DNA from: Oscillospiraceae bacterium
GTDB taxonomy: Bacteria; Bacillota; Clostridia; Oscillospirales; Oscillospiraceae
Assembly: GCA_016296235.1 (NCBI GenBank)
Contig: JAEDJR010000108.1
Location: 1-6,616, forward strand
DNA length: 6,616 nucleotides
Reading direction: 5' to 3'
The translations under genes and the position numbers were made by a program. Positions 4,759 to 6,616 of the stretch are shown here, in pieces; within the stretch, counting starts at the first letter, position 1, and each line of letters starts with the position of its first letter. The notes beneath the pieces were generated by a model, which saw only the letters and a list, made by a program, of their open reading frames with translations, made no database searches and was not told the DNA's origin.

Positions 4759-6471
4759 ATGGCAAAAAAAGGGAAATATGAAAAAACGCGGACTTCCGCC
4801 GCCCATAAGGCGGTGCGGAAATCCAATGTCAAAACGGCCCGCGGCGGACGGGGCGGCATCGCAGCCCTGATTGTGGGCCTGGTTCTGATTCTGACGGCCT
4901 TCGGCGGTCTGTACGCCTGGGGCGTGCTGCTGGTGAAGGGCGATACCATCTATCCCAACGTCCGGATTGCCGGCGTGGAGGTGGGCGGTCTGACTCTGGC
5001 GGCTGCCCGTGGCGAGGTGGAGCAGGCCGTGGCCGATGCCTACGCCTCCAACACCCTGGAGGTGCGCCTGCCGGACCAAACCCTGGCCTTTGACCCGGAG
5101 CAGACCAACGTGGCCCTGGACGGCGAAGCCGCCATGGCGGAGGCCCTGGCCTACGGCCGGTCCGACGGCCCGATCAAGGCGGTTCTCAACTATGTCAGCA
5201 GCAAAAACCGGCCCCACAACGTGGAGCTGGAGACGGCTCTGGAGCTGGACACGGAGTATATCCGCACGCTGATCGCCCAGACCGCCAAGAACTCCCGCCA
5301 GGAGGCCCGCAATTCCAGGGCCGAGGTCAGCACGGACGGGAAGTCCATCGTGGTGACCAAGGGGATGCCGGGCCGGTTCCTGGACGAGGAGGGCCTGTAC
5401 GAGGCGGTATACAGCGCCTTCCAGAGCGGCGATTTCACGCCTCTGGAGTGGGACTATGTGGAGATTCCCTATGTGGAGGCGGAGCTGGCGCAGTACCACA
5501 GCGCCCTGACCACCGAGGTGCAGGACGCCCGCTATGATGAGGAGGCCCACGAAATTCTCGAGGGCGTCAGCGGGTTCCAGTTTGACCTGGAAGCCGCCCA
5601 GGACCGTCTGGCGGCGGCGGAATACGGCAGCCAGATGACCATCCTTCTGGAGGAAATCAAGCCGGAGCTGGACGCGGAGACCCTGAACGCCCGGATGTTC
5701 GGTGACAAGCTGGAGAGCCGCTCCAGCCCCTATGTGAACAACGCCAACCGCACGGAGAACCTGCGCCTGGCCTGCGAGGCCATCAACGGCACGATCATCA
5801 ACCCCGGCGAGGTGTTCTCCTTCAACGATACCGTGGGAGAGCGGACGGCGGAGAAGGGCTATAAGCCCGCCACCATCTACGGCGGCGACGGAGAAAGCGT
5901 GGACGGCGTGGGCGGCGGCATCTGCCAGGTGGCCTCCACCATCTACTATACCACCCTCTACATGGATCTGGAGCAGGTCATGCGGGAGCCTCATATGTAC
6001 CAGGTGACCTACGTTCCCCTGGGCATGGACGCCACGGTGTACTGGGACTCCGGCCTGGACTACAAATTCCGCAACAACCGGGAGAACCCCATCAAGATCC
6101 AGGCCAATGTGGACGGCGGCTATGTGAACATCACCTTCTGGGGCGTGAAGGAAAACGACAACTATGTGGAGATGACCAACAAGGTGCTGGAGACCTTCAC
6201 CTCCGACGACGTGGAGGAAGTGGACGAGACCCAGCCCGTGGGCTACCGCGCCCTGAAGCAGAGCGCCTATACGGGCGCCAAGGTCGAGGCGTATCAGAAG
6301 GTCTACGACGGAAACGGCAAGCTGCTGAAGGAAAAGACCATCACCAGCACCTACAAGAGCCGGCCCAACATCTATGTGGTAGGCCCTGCGGCGCCGGAGC
6401 TGCCGGACCCCGAAACGCCCTGGCCCGAGGACCCGGAGACCCCCTGGCCCGATGAGGATTACTGGCCGTAA
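4759..6471 (+). CDS. VanW-family membrane-anchored wall protein with PG-binding and G5-like regions
   Basis: The 570-residue product has a long, very basic cytoplasmic tail (about 1-32), a membrane segment at about 33-58, and a large extracellular part. Residues about 62-300 resemble the PG_binding_4 arrangement that precedes VanW, seemingly as two related halves (GVEVGGLTLAAARGEVEQAV near 72-91, and a second near 199-300). The VanW domain covers about 325-463 and shows NPGEVFSFNDTVGERT (348-363), GGGICQVASTIYYT (385-398, with C389) and the NNRENPIKI segment (439-447). A G5-like region follows at about 485-541. The end is acidic and Pro/Trp rich. VanW is an accessory gene of VanB-type vancomycin resistance clusters with no proven function; chromosomal relatives like this one are common in Clostridia and do not by themselves indicate resistance. 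No vanR/S/H/A/X-like genes are present here. Confidence 0.9.
   Translation: MAKKGKYEKTRTSAAHKAVRKSNVKTARGGRGGIAALIVGLVLILTAFGGLYAWGVLLVKGDTIYPNVRIAGVEVGGLTLAAARGEVEQAVADAYASNTLEVRLPDQTLAFDPEQTNVALDGEAAMAEALAYGRSDGPIKAVLNYVSSKNRPHNVELETALELDTEYIRTLIAQTAKNSRQEARNSRAEVSTDGKSIVVTKGMPGRFLDEEGLYEAVYSAFQSGDFTPLEWDYVEIPYVEAELAQYHSALTTEVQDARYDEEAHEILEGVSGFQFDLEAAQDRLAAAEYGSQMTILLEEIKPELDAETLNARMFGDKLESRSSPYVNNANRTENLRLACEAINGTIINPGEVFSFNDTVGERTAEKGYKPATIYGGDGESVDGVGGGICQVASTIYYTTLYMDLEQVMREPHMYQVTYVPLGMDATVYWDSGLDYKFRNNRENPIKIQANVDGGYVNITFWGVKENDNYVEMTNKVLETFTSDDVEEVDETQPVGYRALKQSAYTGAKVEAYQKVYDGNGKLLKEKTITSTYKSRPNIYVVGPAAPELPDPETPWPEDPETPWPDEDYWP
6406..6453 (+). repeat. Tandem 8-residue repeat at the C-terminus of the vanW-like protein
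   Basis: Two adjacent 24-base units encode DPETPWPE and DPETPWPD (residues 550-557 and 558-565). The DNA copies differ at four positions, all third codon bases, and only one changes the residue (E to D). It is a short Pro/Trp-rich acidic tail, probably extracellular. Confidence 0.85.
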
Positions 6472-6495
6472 AGACAAGCTGTTCATAAGACGGTT

Positions 6496-6532
6496 ACAGC
6501 CGCCGCGGTTCAAACCGCGGCGGCTGTTCTTG
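6496..6532 (+). terminator. Rho-independent terminator after the vanW-like gene
   Basis: The left arm 6496-6509 pairs perfectly with 6514-6527 (14 bp, mostly G/C) around a TCAA loop. The right arm ends in GGCTGT and runs into TTCTTG, a short, imperfect T-tract. It starts 25 bases after the stop codon, which marks the end of the transcription unit. It is nearly symmetric and could also work on the opposite strand, although the left side has no long A-run. Confidence 0.85.
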
Positions 6533-6571
6533 CATCAGTGAAACGGACCGGAAAATTGGGATTTGGCTTTG

Positions 6572-6602
6572 AATTGACAATTGATAATTGACAATTGACA
6601 AT
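6572..6602 (+). repeat. Heptad tandem repeat, AATTGAC type
   Basis: There are four consecutive 7-base units: AATTGAC (6572), AATTGAT (6579), AATTGAC (6586) and AATTGAC (6593), followed by a partial AAT. In the ATT phase the units read ATTGACA or ATTGATA. TTGACA, the -35 consensus, occurs at 6574, 6588 and 6595. The array runs directly into GGAGG at 6603-6607. The sequence from 6533 to 6571 shows no other feature. Confidence 0.8.
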
Positions 6603-6607
6603 GGAGG
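6603..6607 (+). promoter_or_regulatory. Probable ribosome binding site of a gene starting beyond the window
   Basis: GGAGG followed by TATCCGCTG to the window end. A normal 5-9 base spacing would put the start codon at about 6613-6617, so it probably begins at or just past the last base. The coding sequence is not visible. Confidence 0.5.
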
Positions 6608-6616
6608 TATCCGCTG

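Noticed and set aside
3807..4949. A 380-residue minus-strand open frame across the sanA-like gene
   Set aside because: It spans parts of three real genes and two gaps without a ribosome binding site or recognisable domain.
4759..6471. A vancomycin resistance cluster
   Set aside because: Only SanA- and VanW-family relatives are present; no ligase, dehydrogenase, D,D-dipeptidase or VanRS-like genes are visible, and such relatives are common in susceptible Clostridia.
4435..6513. A 692-residue open frame on the minus strand opposite the vanW-like gene
   Set aside because: It is a frame left open by the GC-rich codon use of the real gene. Its translation is rich in Gly, His, Leu and Val with no recognisable domain, and it runs through the terminator hairpin and the sanA-vanW gap.

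Overview
The window looks like chromosomal DNA of a GC-rich Clostridia member, most likely an Oscillospiraceae-type gut Firmicute (Oscillibacter/Flavonifractor-like). The evidence is strong GGAGG ribosome binding sites, TTG and GTG starts, GC-rich third codon positions, a YycH/YycI-like pair, a clostridial VanW-family protein, and short hairpin and heptad repeats in the intergenic DNA. The genus is an inference. All recognisable genes are on the + strand, and most concern the cell envelope.

Layout. (1) 1-56: the end of a hairpin repeat unit, then the ribosome binding site of the first gene. (2) 57-1310: a membrane-anchored extracytoplasmic protein best read as a divergent YycH. (3) 1311-1582: a 272-base gap full of repeats. 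It holds two inverted copies of a 52-base hairpin unit (1334-1385 and 1433-1484), a third small hairpin, and an array of ATT-anchored heptads ending just before a ribosome binding site. (4) 1583-2422: a YycI-like protein with a TTG start. In Bacillus, YycH and YycI control the WalK sensor kinase of the essential cell-wall two-component system; walR and walK may lie just upstream, out of view. (5) 2443-3267: NudC, an NAD(H)/RNA-cap Nudix hydrolase. (6) 3268-3357: an AT-rich gap with a probable promoter. (7) 3358-3988: two small multi-pass membrane proteins of unknown function, overlapping by 17 bases. (8) 3993-4670: a SanA-type DUF218 envelope protein, 4 bases downstream. (9) 4671-4758: a short gap with a sigma-A-like promoter. 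(10) 4759-6471: a VanW-family protein with a PG-binding region and a G5-like tail. (11) 6496-6532: a strong terminator. (12) 6572-6607: a second heptad array, of different sequence, abutting the ribosome binding site of a gene that starts beyond the window.

The genes appear to form a wal-regulator end (yycH, yycI, nudC) and an envelope module (two small membrane proteins, sanA-like, vanW-like). I see no phage, CRISPR, transposase, toxin-antitoxin or clearly new multi-gene system. The most unusual content is in the non-coding repeats. The two copies of the hairpin unit differ by paired, compensating changes that keep a C(GNA)G triloop hairpin with tandem G-A mismatches. Two unrelated heptad arrays also share the same period, copy number and position before a ribosome binding site.
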